A DNA stretch of 64,000 nt. It comes from Actinomycetota bacterium (GTDB lineage Bacteria > Actinomycetota > Actinomycetes > S36-B12). The notes beneath the pieces are model-generated. The model saw nothing but the letters and a program-made list of their open reading frames with translations. It did no database searches and had not been told where the DNA came from. This document shows, piece after piece, positions 11,210 through 20,079 of the stretch. Position numbers and translations under genes: made by a program. Location of the stretch: NCBI GenBank assembly GCA_030645615.1, contig JAUSNB010000035.1:32987-96986 (forward strand), in the 5' to 3' direction. How positions within the stretch are numbered: position 1 is the stretch's first letter; the number at the start of each line of letters is the position of its first letter.

Positions 11210-12487
11210 GTGACCTCGCCGGTGCCGTCCACGCGCGTCGGCGAGTCCGCCTCGGCCCCCGAGCGGATCCACGTGACCACGCGGCCGATTGCCGACCCCG
11301 AGCACCTGCTGGCCCGGTTGCCGGACGACAACCCGGTGGCCTGGGTCCGCGACGGCGAGGGCCTGATCGGTTGGGGCGTCGCGGCCACCTTGGAGGTCAG
11401 GGGCAACGAGCGGTTCAGCCGTGCCCAGCGATGGTTCAGCACGCTGTGCGCCGGGATGGAGATCGACGACACGGTCAGCATGCCGGGCACCGGCCCCGTG
11501 GCGTTCGCCTCGTTCTCGTTCGACCCCGAGTCCGGCACCTCCCTGGTGGTCGTGCCCGCGGTCGTCGTCGGGCGCCGCGGCGGGCAGGCATGGCTCACCG
11601 TCATCGGCAGCGAGCCAAAGGCTCGGCCGGCGCTCCCGCCCGTGTCGGTGCCCGAGCAGCCGTTCTACGTCACGTGGGCCGAGGGCAGCCGCAGCGCGTT
11701 CGAATGGCAGGAGTCCGTGGCGGAGGCGGTCACCCGGATCCGGGCCGGGGAGCTCGACAAGGTCGTGCTGGCGCGCGACGTCGTCGCACACGTCGACGGG
11801 CCGCTCGACGTGCGCCACCTGCTGCTGCGCCTGGCCGAGTCCTACCCCTCCTGCTGGACCTTCAGCGTGGGCGACCTGTTCGGCGCAACCCCCGAACTGC
11901 TGGTGCGGCGCACGGGCGACCTCGTGACCAGCCGCGTCCTGGCCGGCACGGTGCGACGACGCGGCGACGACCTTGCCGACGAGGGACTGGCCCGCGCCCT
12001 CCTCGCCAGTGGCAAGGATGCCGAGGAGCACGAGTACGCGGTCCGCAGCGTGGCCCGCGCCCTCGCCGCCCACTGCACCGACCTGGAGGTGCCCGCCCGC
12101 CCGCACGTGCTCGAGCTCGCCAACGTGCAGCACCTCGCGACCGACGTCACCGGCCGGCTGGCCGACGCGGCGCCCGTCCTTGCCCTGGCCGCCTCACTGC
12201 ACCCCACCGCGGCCGTCTGCGGCACCCCGACCGAGCGTGCCTTCGCCGTGATCCGGGAGATCGAAGGAATGGACCGGGGCCGGTACGCCGGCCCCGTCGG
12301 CTGGTTCGACCGGCACGGCGACGGCGAGCTGGGCATCGCGCTGCGCTGCGCGACCATCGATGCGGCATCCGGCCAGGTGCGCGCCTTCGCCGGCTGCGGG
12401 ATCGTGGCCGGGTCGGTCCCCCTCGATGAGCTGGCGGAGTCGGCGGCCAAGCTCGTCCCGATCCGCGACGCCCTCGAAGCCCGCTAG
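11210..12487 (+). CDS. menF: Isochorismate synthase
   Basis: Chorismate-binding enzyme that converts chorismate to isochorismate, the entry into menaquinone synthesis. The 425-aa product has the C-terminal chorismate-binding domain, with the general-base segment [28 protein letters not shown] and GRYAGPVGW, ending in [10 protein letters not shown]. The GTG at 11210 is favoured by the TAGGCT box 7 nt upstream; longer readings would extend across the menG start. No lyase or glutaminase domain is attached, and the men genes around it argue for menaquinone rather than siderophore or salicylate synthesis. Confidence 0.88.
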   Translation: MTSPVPSTRVGESASAPERIHVTTRPIADPEHLLARLPDDNPVAWVRDGEGLIGWGVAATLEVRGNERFSRAQRWFSTLCAGMEIDDTVSMPGTGPVAFASFSFDPESGTSLVVVPAVVVGRRGGQAWLTVIGSEPKARPALPPVSVPEQPFYVTWAEGSRSAFEWQESVAEAVTRIRAGELDKVVLARDVVAHVDGPLDVRHLLLRLAESYPSCWTFSVGDLFGATPELLVRRTGDLVTSRVLAGTVRRRGDDLADEGLARALLASGKDAEEHEYAVRSVARALAAHCTDLEVPARPHVLELANVQHLATDVTGRLADAAPVLALAASLHPTAAVCGTPTERAFAVIREIEGMDRGRYAGPVGWFDRHGDGELGIALRCATIDAASGQVRAFAGCGIVAGSVPLDELAESAAKLVPIRDALEAR

Positions 12488-12489
12488 CC

Positions 12490-12552
12490 GCCGACACCAG
12501 CACCTGGCGTCGTTCCCGACCCCCCGGAATGACGCTCTCTGCTGGTGTCGGC
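12490..12552. repeat. Palindromic repeat family A, copy 1
   Basis: 13-bp arms GCCGACACCAGCA and TGCTGGTGTCGGC (perfect) enclose a 37-nt core that itself pairs imperfectly (GCGTCGTTCCCG against CGGAATGACGC). It begins 2 nt after the TAG of the isochorismate synthase gene. Copies at 13321 and 58238 share arms and core. A transcription-termination hairpin or a dispersed REP-like element is likely; there is no T-tract. Confidence 0.85.
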
Positions 12553-12634
12553 GCGGACGGCCCCACGGCCATTGACCCCACGGGCATTCCGCGAGGAGCA
12601 TGGCCGCCAACCCCGGCCCCACAGGAGCCCGCGC

Positions 12635-13318
12635 ATGGACACCACCCTCGCCCCGGCCCACTCGCCGACCGTGCCCGACAACGCCGCGGCCCTGCGTGGC
12701 GCGATCCGCAGCATCGCGGCTGCCCTGCTCGCCGGGGCCGTCGCCGGCTTCCTCGTGGGCGGGGTCCTCGGCCGGCTCGCCATGCGGCTGCTCGCCCTGA
12801 CGTCGCCCGACATCGCCCAAGGCAGGCTCACCGACGATGCGGCGCGGGTCGGTCAGTTCACTCTGGGCGGCTCCCTCACCCTCGCGATCTTCCTGACCGT
12901 CCTGGGCGCGGTCGCCGGACTGGTGTACCTGCTGGTGCGGCGGATCCTGCCCGCGTCGCGCGGGCTGCGGGTCGCCGGCTTCGCGCTGCTGACCGGGACG
13001 ATCGCGGGAGCGGGCCTGCTGCACGACCACCCGTCCTTCGACTTCCACATCCTCCAGCCCACGTGGCTGGCGGTCTCGATGTTCCTGGCCATCCCGGCCG
13101 GGGTCGGAGCCGTGGCGGCGTGGCTCACCGAGGTGCTCTCGGCCCGAGACGTCCCGCCGTTCACCGGGGTCCTGCCACGCCTGTGGCGAAGCACCCCGAT
13201 CACCGTGCTGGGCGTGACGCTCTACTGGGTGCTGGTCGCGTGGGGGGCGTGGGGGATCCTCGCCGACGTCACGTCGATGGCGGCCGATTCCCCGTCCACC
13301 TGGCCGTTCACCTACTAG
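12635..13318 (+). CDS. Membrane protein of unknown function
   Basis: I do not recognise the family. The 227-aa product has six hydrophobic segments (about residues 23-43, 72-95, 103-125, 137-155, 165-185 and 200-220). A short motif GGVLGRLAMRLLALTSPD follows the first helix, and a D/H-rich loop HDHPSFDFH lies between helices. The ATG at 12635 has AGGAG 9 nt upstream. It lies downstream of menF on the same strand and is bracketed by two copies of the family A palindrome. Confidence 0.75.
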   Translation: MDTTLAPAHSPTVPDNAAALRGAIRSIAAALLAGAVAGFLVGGVLGRLAMRLLALTSPDIAQGRLTDDAARVGQFTLGGSLTLAIFLTVLGAVAGLVYLLVRRILPASRGLRVAGFALLTGTIAGAGLLHDHPSFDFHILQPTWLAVSMFLAIPAGVGAVAAWLTEVLSARDVPPFTGVLPRLWRSTPITVLGVTLYWVLVAWGAWGILADVTSMAADSPSTWPFTY

Positions 13319-13320
13319 CC

Positions 13321-13383
13321 GGCGACACCAGCAAATGGCGTCGTTCCCGGACCACCGGATTGACGCTGGCTGCTGGTGTCGGC
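13321..13383. repeat. Palindromic repeat family A, copy 2
   Basis: Arms GGCGACACCAGCA and TGCTGGTGTCGGC (one mismatch) with a core TGGCGTCGTTCCCGGACC like copy 1. It starts 2 nt after the TAG of the membrane-protein gene and ends 10 nt before the stop of the convergent regulator gene, so it could terminate both. Confidence 0.85.
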
Positions 13384-13393
13384 GGAATGGTGG

Positions 13394-15040
13394 TCAGAGG
13401 TCCGCGGCCAGGCAGGTGACCGAGGCGCCGAGGTCGTGGTCGGGCGTGACCTTCCACTCCAGTCCGGTGCGCTCCAGCACGTGCAGCATCGCCCGGTTCT
13501 CGGCCAGCACGTATGCCACCAGGCGGCTGAACCCGAGCCGGCCCGCCACGCCGATGAGGTGCGCGGTCAGCAACTGGCCGACGCCTCGGCCGTGCCAGGC
13601 ATCGTCGACGATCAGCGCGATCTCGCCGGTGTCGGCATCGTGCGGACCGATGGGGAAGACATTGCCCAGGGCGATCACCTCGCCGGAACTGCCCGTGACG
13701 ACCAGCGTGCCTCCCCGGTGCCCGCCAGAGATCCGGCGCAGGTTGTCCTCGCGCCACTGGTTCATGGGCGTGAAGTACCTCTGGTAGCGCGACTCGGGGG
13801 ACGCCCGCTCGTGCATCGCCTCGACCGCCTCGGCATCCTGCGGACGGGCCAGCCGGACCGCCACCACCTCCCCTCCGGGAAGTGCCTCACGCCAGCCGAA
13901 GCCGCCTTCGTCTCCGCGCGCCTCCGACAGGGCGGACACCAGTTCCAGAAGGGCGGAAGCACGGTTCTGCTCGGTTCGGGTGAACGGGGCGCCGAAGCGC
14001 CGCAGCACGACGTGCCGCTCCAGGGTCCACTGCAGCCGCAGCACGAAGGCCGACGCGTCCGGGCCCTCGGATGCGTCGATGACCTCCCAGGAGTTCGCCA
14101 GGACGAGGTTCGCCGCGGCTTCGGGGGCAGCATCCGGATCGGACACCAGTGCAGCGCTGAGCTGCAGGACCCGGGTGGCGACGTCGGTCGCGTCGTCCGG
14201 GCCGCCGCCAGCGACGATGACGTCCGTGCCCACCGATGAGAGCCCGTGCGTGATCGTGTCGCGATCGACATCGGGCGGCGCGCTGAGGAACAGGTCGACC
14301 AGCTGGGCACCCTCCAAAGCGGGCGCCGTGAAGATGCTGACCACCCTGACCCGGAGCACGGACAGCACGCGGAGCAGCCGCGCCATCGCGCTCGGCACGT
14401 CGGCGATCGTGAGCCGGGCCCGCCAGGCAGTCGTCGCCCTGTCATGGTCACCCGCATCCTCGGCTGCCAGTGCCTCGAGCAGCCGGGCCGACAGCGCGGT
14501 CCACGAGCGTGCGTCACTCCAGCGCGGGGCCAGCGGGGACAGCAACGACAGGCCCAGGCCCACGGCGATGAGGTGCAGCGCTGCGGCGTCGTTGTCGAAC
14601 GGCTCCGCCGGCTGCGATCCGCGCAACTGGTCGACCACCGCGAGGGCGGCATCCCAGCGCTCGTTCAGCCGAACCGACACGACTTCGCGCATCGCCGGGT
14701 CGTACCGTGCGGCAACGATGCCCTGGAGCTCCAGCGGGTCCCATGCTGCCGCGGGGTCACCCAGGACCTCCCGGGCGGCCTGGAGCAGCGCTTGGAGCGC
14801 CGGCTGCGCGGGGTCGATGGCCTGGGCGCGGACATGCTCCGCGATGGGCGGGAACGGCAGCCGCTCCACGGCCAGCCGAAGGAAGTCGACTCGGTGCCGG
14901 CCCACCTGGGTGACCGTGCGCAACGGAAGATCAGCCTCGCGCGCGATGTCGCGCCGGCCCGCGTTGACGATGCCTCGCTCGGAGTAGACCGCGGCCGCTG
15001 CCTCGATCACCCGCTCGCGCTTCTCAGGGTCGAGGGCCAT
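13394..15040 (-). CDS. Three-domain protein: TetR-type HTH, ACT-like domain, GNAT acetyltransferase
   Basis: The 548-aa product joins three modules. Residues 1-60 resemble a TetR DNA-binding domain (RERVIEAAAAVYSERG, then IAREADLPLRTVTQ), followed by a helical stretch to about 200. Residues 210-280 look like an ACT domain (IADVPSAMARLLRVLSVLRVRVVSI). Residues 385-548 are a GNAT fold with the acetyl-CoA loop VDDAWHGRGVGQLL. The natural reading is a ligand-sensing acetyltransferase that also binds DNA; target and ligand are unknown. The ATG at 15040 is chosen because TAGCGT stands exactly 6 nt upstream; a GTG two codons earlier abuts that box. It sits inside the men cluster, antisense to menF. 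Confidence 0.8.
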   Translation of the reverse strand: MALDPEKRERVIEAAAAVYSERGIVNAGRRDIAREADLPLRTVTQVGRHRVDFLRLAVERLPFPPIAEHVRAQAIDPAQPALQALLQAAREVLGDPAAAWDPLELQGIVAARYDPAMREVVSVRLNERWDAALAVVDQLRGSQPAEPFDNDAAALHLIAVGLGLSLLSPLAPRWSDARSWTALSARLLEALAAEDAGDHDRATTAWRARLTIADVPSAMARLLRVLSVLRVRVVSIFTAPALEGAQLVDLFLSAPPDVDRDTITHGLSSVGTDVIVAGGGPDDATDVATRVLQLSAALVSDPDAAPEAAANLVLANSWEVIDASEGPDASAFVLRLQWTLERHVVLRRFGAPFTRTEQNRASALLELVSALSEARGDEGGFGWREALPGGEVVAVRLARPQDAEAVEAMHERASPESRYQRYFTPMNQWREDNLRRISGGHRGGTLVVTGSSGEVIALGNVFPIGPHDADTGEIALIVDDAWHGRGVGQLLTAHLIGVAGRLGFSRLVAYVLAENRAMLHVLERTGLEWKVTPDHDLGASVTCLAADL

Positions 15041-15046
15041 GGCCAC

Positions 15047-15052
15047 ACGCTA
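15047..15052 (-). promoter_or_regulatory. -10 box of the TetR-ACT-GNAT gene (leaderless)
   Basis: TAGCGT on the minus strand, then GTGGCC, then the ATG at 15040. The 6-nt spacing decides the start codon. Confidence 0.5.
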
Positions 15053-15065
15053 GCCGCACGTCGGG

Positions 15066-16814
15066 CTAGGCCGAGCCGAGTGCCTCGCTTACGGCGCGCT
15101 GCACATTGACCAGCACGGCCGCCTCGTGCTCACGCGAGCAGGTCTGCGCGACCACGACCCGGACGCCGCCCGTGCCGACTGCATCGTCGATGGCCTCAGC
15201 AAGTGCTGATGCAGACGTGACCAGTGTGGCCGGGATGCCCATGGACCCGCACAGGGCAGGGATGTCGATGCCGAGTGGCACCCCGAACACCCGCTCGAAG
15301 TGCTCCGTATGACGTTCGGCGCCCTGCTCGAGGGACGAGAAGATCCCTCCCCCGTCGTTGTCCGCCACCACGATGACCAGGTCCGGCCGCTCCTCTTCAG
15401 CAGGGGCCAGCAAGCCGTTGCTGTCGTACAGGAAGGTGTGGTCGCCGACCAGGGCCATGGCACCTGCCCCGCCGTTGCGCTGGAGTGCGGCGGCGGCACC
15501 CCACGCGGTCGACACGCACCCGTCGATGCCTGACGTGCCGCGATTGCCCAGGATCACGGCGTCCTGCACGGTATTGGCCGCGAACGAGCCGACATGCCGT
15601 ACCGGCCACGAGGCCCCGATGAACAGCAGGCCTCCATCAGGGACCGCCGATGCGGTGACGCGGGCGACATGCATCCCAGTGAGGACGCCGTCCGACGAGA
15701 ACAACGCCGTCTCGACGGCAGCCGCGGCCAGGACGTCGGCGCGCTGCCACGAAGCCAGCCATCCTTCGTCGACCTCGCCCTCGGTCGGCGGGAGCGGCAC
15801 CGTCGCGACGACCACGTCGGCGGTCCGGGTCGGGTCACTCCATTCCGGGCGGGCATCGACAGCGACATGCAGCCCGGCCCGGGCGACGAGGGCCAGCACC
15901 GAGCGGTTGAGCCCCACCCGGCCGACCGTGATGACGATCTCGGGCACATGCGCGTCCGCAAAGGCGGCGTCCGCCAGCAGCAACGGGCCGTGCGAGAGCG
16001 CCGTGCTGCAGCCGGCGCCGTTGCCGCTGGGCTCGGCGATGACCGGCCAGCCGAGGGTGTCGGCCAGCTCGTCGACGAGCTCCACGGCCTCCTGGTCATC
16101 GTGATCACCGATGACCACGAGGCCCCGCGTGGGCACCTCCTCGTCGTCGAGCAGATCAGCCAGGACGTCGTCAAGCGGGGTGCTCATGCCGGCGACGAGC
16201 CGTGCATCGGCCGTCCAGGGCCGTCCGTCGGGGCGACCGTCGAGTTCCTCGACCCAGCCTTGGTCTTCGCCCGGCACCAGCGGCTCGGCGAAGGCGGCAT
16301 TGACGTGCACCGGGCCGGGCCGGATCGCGTCCGTCGCAGCCGCCACCACACGGGCGACGGTCGACCGCCAGTACCGGACCTGCCCCGGCTGGTCCGTGGC
16401 GGCAGCCATGTCGACTGCCAGCCGGACGTCGCCGCCGAACACGGTTGGCTGGCGGATGGCCTGGTTGGCGCCCACGCCACGCAACTGCGGTGGCCGGTCC
16501 GCGGTCAGGGCGATCAGTGGGATTCCGCACTGGTCGGCCTCGACGATTGCCGGGTGCAGGTTGACGGCAGCGGTGCCTGATGTCGTGACCACCACGGCCG
16601 GGATCCCCGTGACCTTCGCCAGGCCAACCGCCAGGTAGCCCGCGGTGCGCTCGTCCAGGCGCACGTGCAGGGTCAGCTCGCCTCGCTTCTCCGCCTCGGC
16701 GATCGCCAGTGCCAGCGGGGTGGAGCGGGAGCCAGGGCACACCACCGCATCGGTCACGCCGCAGCGGATCAGCTCGTCGACCATGACGATGGCCTGGGCG
16801 GTCGAGGCGTTCAC
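15066..16814 (-). CDS. menD: SEPHCHC synthase (2-succinyl-5-enolpyruvyl-6-hydroxy-3-cyclohexene-1-carboxylate synthase)
   Basis: Thiamine-diphosphate enzyme that joins isochorismate with 2-oxoglutarate-derived succinic semialdehyde. The 582-aa product has the N-terminal VVCPGSRSTPLALA, the MenD-type LTADRPPQLRGVGANQ, and the C-terminal ThDP/Mg motif GDHTFLYDSNGLL. Length is normal for the family. The GTG at 16814 has an AAAGGGTGAG purine run upstream. It lies 12 nt behind menC in a menB-menC-menD order. Confidence 0.94.
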   Translation of the reverse strand: MNASTAQAIVMVDELIRCGVTDAVVCPGSRSTPLALAIAEAEKRGELTLHVRLDERTAGYLAVGLAKVTGIPAVVVTTSGTAAVNLHPAIVEADQCGIPLIALTADRPPQLRGVGANQAIRQPTVFGGDVRLAVDMAAATDQPGQVRYWRSTVARVVAAATDAIRPGPVHVNAAFAEPLVPGEDQGWVEELDGRPDGRPWTADARLVAGMSTPLDDVLADLLDDEEVPTRGLVVIGDHDDQEAVELVDELADTLGWPVIAEPSGNGAGCSTALSHGPLLLADAAFADAHVPEIVITVGRVGLNRSVLALVARAGLHVAVDARPEWSDPTRTADVVVATVPLPPTEGEVDEGWLASWQRADVLAAAAVETALFSSDGVLTGMHVARVTASAVPDGGLLFIGASWPVRHVGSFAANTVQDAVILGNRGTSGIDGCVSTAWGAAAALQRNGGAGAMALVGDHTFLYDSNGLLAPAEEERPDLVIVVADNDGGGIFSSLEQGAERHTEHFERVFGVPLGIDIPALCGSMGIPATLVTSASALAEAIDDAVGTGGVRVVVAQTCSREHEAAVLVNVQRAVSEALGSA

Positions 16815-16826
16815 GCGCTCACCCTT

Positions 16827-17855
16827 TCATGCCTCGACAAGGTGCCCCATCCGCTCACGCGACCCCGCCTGCCAGGCCGCGGCCAGCCGGACCCGCCACC
16901 ACGCGGCCCGCTCGTCGGTGAGCCGGTCGCGCGCCGCGAGCAGGGCCGGGAGGTCCGGGGCGGTGCGCCCCGCCGCCAGCGTGCCGCCCTCCGCCAGCCG
17001 CGGAGCGTCGACGACATCGGCGGCGAGCAGTGCGCCGGTCCCCAGTCCGCAGGCGAAGGGCAGGTCGTCGAGCGCGGCCGCCAGGGCGATCCCGGCGTCA
17101 AGGCCCACCGAGGAATCAAGCGAGCCGCTGACCGCCACCGGAACGTCCAGCGCGTCGGCCAGCCGAAGGCAGGCCGCCACCCCGCCAAGGGGGGCCGCCT
17201 TGAGGATGGCCAGGTCGGCGACATCCCGCAGGCGAACAGTCCCGGGATCCTCCGCGTGGCGGACCAGTTCGTCGACCGCGATGAGCACGTCCACCCGGCG
17301 GCGCAACCGCGCGGTCTCCTCGGCCGTTCGGCAGGGCTGCTCGACGTACTCCAGCCCGTAGGACTGCAGCCGGCGCAGCGCAGTTGCCGCCGCATCCTCG
17401 CTCCAGGCGCCGTTGGCATCGACCCGGATCGCGCCCCGCCCCCGGCCGAGGAGGGTGTCGAGGACGTCGCGAACCGTGGCGACGCGGGCCTCGTCCGCGG
17501 CCAGGTCCGCATCGCCGACCTTGACCTTGACGACACGGCACCCGGTGCCCGAAACCGCGGCCCGGGTGAGCACCGCAGCATCGTCCGCGCCGACGGCCGG
17601 GATTATCGCGTTGACCTCGACCCGGTCGCGCGCGGGCTGGGGCCACTGGCCGAACGCCGCCTCGATGGCACAGTCCAGCCAGCGCGCCGCGGCGGCGTTG
17701 GAGTAGTCGTCGAACGGGGCGAACTCCCCCCACCCGGACGGGCCGGAGATGAGCACGCCCTCGCGGACGTCGATGCCGCGGAACCGCCGGCGCAGCGGCA
17801 GCGAGAAGGGGACGGCCGCGGCCAGCAGGGCGCGCAGCCGGGGGTCGTCCGGCAC
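16827..17855 (-). CDS. menC: o-Succinylbenzoate synthase
   Basis: Enolase-superfamily dehydratase that makes o-succinylbenzoate. The 342-aa product carries the acid/base and metal residues in order: K110 and K112 (VVKVKV), D146 (VDANGAW), E172 (VEQP), D195 (AVDE) and K219 (ILKAAPLGG). The GTG at 17855 lies 8 nt after the menB stop; no clear Shine-Dalgarno is seen, so coupling to menB is likely. Confidence 0.92.
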   Translation of the reverse strand: MPDDPRLRALLAAAVPFSLPLRRRFRGIDVREGVLISGPSGWGEFAPFDDYSNAAAARWLDCAIEAAFGQWPQPARDRVEVNAIIPAVGADDAAVLTRAAVSGTGCRVVKVKVGDADLAADEARVATVRDVLDTLLGRGRGAIRVDANGAWSEDAAATALRRLQSYGLEYVEQPCRTAEETARLRRRVDVLIAVDELVRHAEDPGTVRLRDVADLAILKAAPLGGVAACLRLADALDVPVAVSGSLDSSVGLDAGIALAAALDDLPFACGLGTGALLAADVVDAPRLAEGGTLAAGRTAPDLPALLAARDRLTDERAAWWRVRLAAAWQAGSRERMGHLVEA

Positions 17856-17863
17856 GGCGGAGG

Positions 17864-18796
17864 TCAGGGTCGCTTGGGGAACTGGGCGAAGTCCGGCGTC
17901 CGGTGCTCCTTGTAGGCGTCCCGGCCTTCCTGGGCCTCCTGGGTCATGTAGAACAGCATCGTGGCGTCGCCGGCCAGTTGCTGGATCCCGGCGAGGCCGT
18001 CGTCGGCCGCGTTGTGCGAGGCCTTCAGCATGCGCAGGGCGAGCGGCGACATGGCCAGCATCTCCATGGCCCAGGCGACGGTCTCGCGCTCGAGGTCCTC
18101 GATGGGCACGACGGAGTTGACCAGCCCCCAGTCGTACGCCTGGGCCGCCCCGTACTGGCGGCAGGTGTACCAGACCTCGCGGGAGCGCTTCTGCCCGATG
18201 GTGCGAGCGAGGAGGCCGGAGCCGTACCCGCCATCGAAGGAACCCACGCGTGGGCCGGTCTGGCCGAAGCGCGCGTTGTCGGCGGCGATCGTGAGATCGC
18301 ACACGACGTGGAGCACGTGCCCCCCGCCGATCGCGTAGCCCGCGACCATGGCGATCACGGGCTTGGGGGTGCGGCGGATCTGGATCTGCAGGTCCAGCAC
18401 GTTCAGGCGGCCGATCCCCTTCTGGGCGACCGCATCATCACCGATGTACCCGTCGTCCCCCCGGATGACCTGGTCACCGCCGGAGCAGAAGGCCCAGTCG
18501 CCCTGCCCGGTGAGGACGATGACGCCGATCGCGTCGTCGTCGCGCGCCCGGTTGAAGGCCTCCTGCAACTCGAACAGCGTCTGCGGCCGGAAGGCGTTGC
18601 GCTTGGCCGGACGGTCGATCGTGATCTTCGCGATGCCGACCGAGTCCCCGGTGGACACCTCGTACCGGATGTCGCCCCACTCCCCCACCGCGCGCCATTC
18701 GCAGGCCGGGGCGATGGACGAATGCGCCGGGTCGGCAAGGGCCGGCGAGCCCTCGGGAACGACCGGCGGGAGCGGGTAGCGGGTACGCGTGTCCAT
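17864..18796 (-). CDS. menB: 1,4-Dihydroxy-2-naphthoyl-CoA synthase
   Basis: Crotonase-fold enzyme that closes the naphthoquinone ring of o-succinylbenzoyl-CoA. The 310-aa product shows the crotonase oxyanion segments FCSGGDQ and [20 protein letters not shown], and the MenB signature [15 protein letters not shown] with the catalytic Asp. The ATG at 18796 stands 7 nt behind a TAGGTT box, so the mRNA is probably leaderless. It is first in a menB-menC-menD transcript and divergent from menE. Confidence 0.95.
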   Translation of the reverse strand: MDTRTRYPLPPVVPEGSPALADPAHSSIAPACEWRAVGEWGDIRYEVSTGDSVGIAKITIDRPAKRNAFRPQTLFELQEAFNRARDDDAIGVIVLTGQGDWAFCSGGDQVIRGDDGYIGDDAVAQKGIGRLNVLDLQIQIRRTPKPVIAMVAGYAIGGGHVLHVVCDLTIAADNARFGQTGPRVGSFDGGYGSGLLARTIGQKRSREVWYTCRQYGAAQAYDWGLVNSVVPIEDLERETVAWAMEMLAMSPLALRMLKASHNAADDGLAGIQQLAGDATMLFYMTQEAQEGRDAYKEHRTPDFAQFPKRP

Positions 18797-18803
18797 GCGC
18801 GAA

Positions 18804-18821
18804 AACCTACCGCCCTACGCT
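18804..18821. promoter_or_regulatory. Back-to-back leaderless promoters for menB and menE
   Basis: Only 32 nt separate the two start codons. TAGGTT (minus, 18804-18809) stands 7 nt before menB, and TACGCT (plus, 18816-18821) stands 7 nt before menE. The two hexamers are 6 nt apart, so any -35 of one promoter must lie in the start region of the other gene. Confidence 0.55.
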
Positions 18822-18828
18822 CGGGCCG

Positions 18829-20079
18829 ATGCCCACTCGCCCTCTGCTCTCCCGGCTCCCGGTGCCCCCCGGCATTGCGGGGGTGGATGCCGTGCTGCCC
18901 GCGCTTGCCGCCGCCCTGGCCGGCTCGGGACCACCCGTGGCGCCGGTGCCCATGGCCTCCGCGGCGGTGTCGACCTCGTACGTGGCTGCCGTCCTGGCCG
19001 CGGTACGGCCGGACGACCGCTCGGCTCCGCTCGAGCGTGACGACGTCGCCGTCGTCCTCTCGACATCGGGGTCGACCGGCGATCCCCGCGGCGTGCTGCT
19101 GCCGGCGCGGGCGCTCACCGCGATGTGCGCGGCCGCCAACGCCATGCCTGACGGCGGACCGGGCACGCCGCTGTGGATCGTGGCACTGCCGGTCACCTCG
19201 ATGGGAGGACTCAACGTCCTCGTACGGGCCCTGGCGTCCGGCGTCGCCCCGGTGGCGCTGCCGAGCCTCGGCGGCGCCGAGCCCTTCACGCCCGGGGCGT
19301 TCGCTGCCGCGGTCGGCGTCGCGCGCAGTCGCTCGTCCGACGTGCGGGTGTCGCTCGTGCCCGCGCAGGTGGCCCGCCTGCTCGCCGACGACGACGGGGT
19401 GGCGGGCCTGCGCGGGTGCACTCGCATCCTGGTCGGCGGAGGGCCGCTGCGCCCGTCGCTGCGGTCGATAGCGGCAGGACTGGGCATCGACCTGACCGCC
19501 ACCTACGGGTCGACCGAGACCGCGGGCGGCTGCGTCTTCGACGGCACTCCGCTGCCGGGTGTCACGGTCGGCGTGGAGGGCGAGCGGGAGCCCGGCCGCC
19601 TGGTGATCGAGGGCCCCTGCCTTGCCCTCGGCTACCGGGGAGCGCCCGAGCTCACCGCGCAGTGCTTCGTCGACGGCCGGTTCCGCACGAGCGACCTCGG
19701 CACCGTGTCCCAAGACGGCACCGTCGCCGTCCTGGGCCGGATCGACGATGTCGTCGTGGTCAAGGGCGTGAACGTCTCTCCCGCGGCCGTCGAGCGGGTG
19801 ATCGAGGACCTCCCCGATGTCGCTGCGGCCGCCGTCGTGGCCCCGGTGATCGGCGGCGAGCCATCGCTGCACGCCTTCATCGAGGCGCGCGATGCGGCAG
19901 AGGGCCTGGCCGGCCTGGTCGAGGCGGCGGTCGAGGACCGGCTGGGCCGGGCGGCCCGCCCCGCACGGGTCTGGCCGATCGACCGGCTGCCCTACCTGCC
20001 GAATGGCAAGGTGGACCGAAAGCGACTCGAGGCGTGGGCGACCGGACCCGGCCGGGCAGGGGCAGGGGCAGGGGAATAG
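18829..20079 (+). CDS. menE: o-Succinylbenzoate-CoA ligase
   Basis: Adenylate-forming ligase that activates o-succinylbenzoate for MenB. The 416-aa product has the P-loop VLSTSGSTGDPRG at about 77-89, TYGSTETAGG, the hinge region VLGRIDDVVVVKGVNVSP and the C-terminal catalytic Lys segment LPYLPNGKVDRK. It is shorter than Bacillus MenE (about 485 aa) because the N-terminal domain is reduced, usual for actinobacterial MenE. ATG 7 nt behind TACGCT. The stop shares one base with the menA start. Confidence 0.9.
   Translation: MPTRPLLSRLPVPPGIAGVDAVLPALAAALAGSGPPVAPVPMASAAVSTSYVAAVLAAVRPDDRSAPLERDDVAVVLSTSGSTGDPRGVLLPARALTAMCAAANAMPDGGPGTPLWIVALPVTSMGGLNVLVRALASGVAPVALPSLGGAEPFTPGAFAAAVGVARSRSSDVRVSLVPAQVARLLADDDGVAGLRGCTRILVGGGPLRPSLRSIAAGLGIDLTATYGSTETAGGCVFDGTPLPGVTVGVEGEREPGRLVIEGPCLALGYRGAPELTAQCFVDGRFRTSDLGTVSQDGTVAVLGRIDDVVVVKGVNVSPAAVERVIEDLPDVAAAAVVAPVIGGEPSLHAFIEARDAAEGLAGLVEAAVEDRLGRAARPARVWPIDRLPYLPNGKVDRKRLEAWATGPGRAGAGAGE

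Noticed and set aside
12490..13383. Two palindromes flanking the membrane-protein gene as ends of a small transposon or a CRISPR
   Set aside because: The gene between them is not transposase-like, no target duplication is seen, and a third copy stands alone at 58238; three dispersed copies do not form an array.
16827..18302. Extended N-terminus of MenC reading into menB
   Set aside because: The added part is a shadow of menB; MenC homology and the GTG at 17855 begin after the menB stop.
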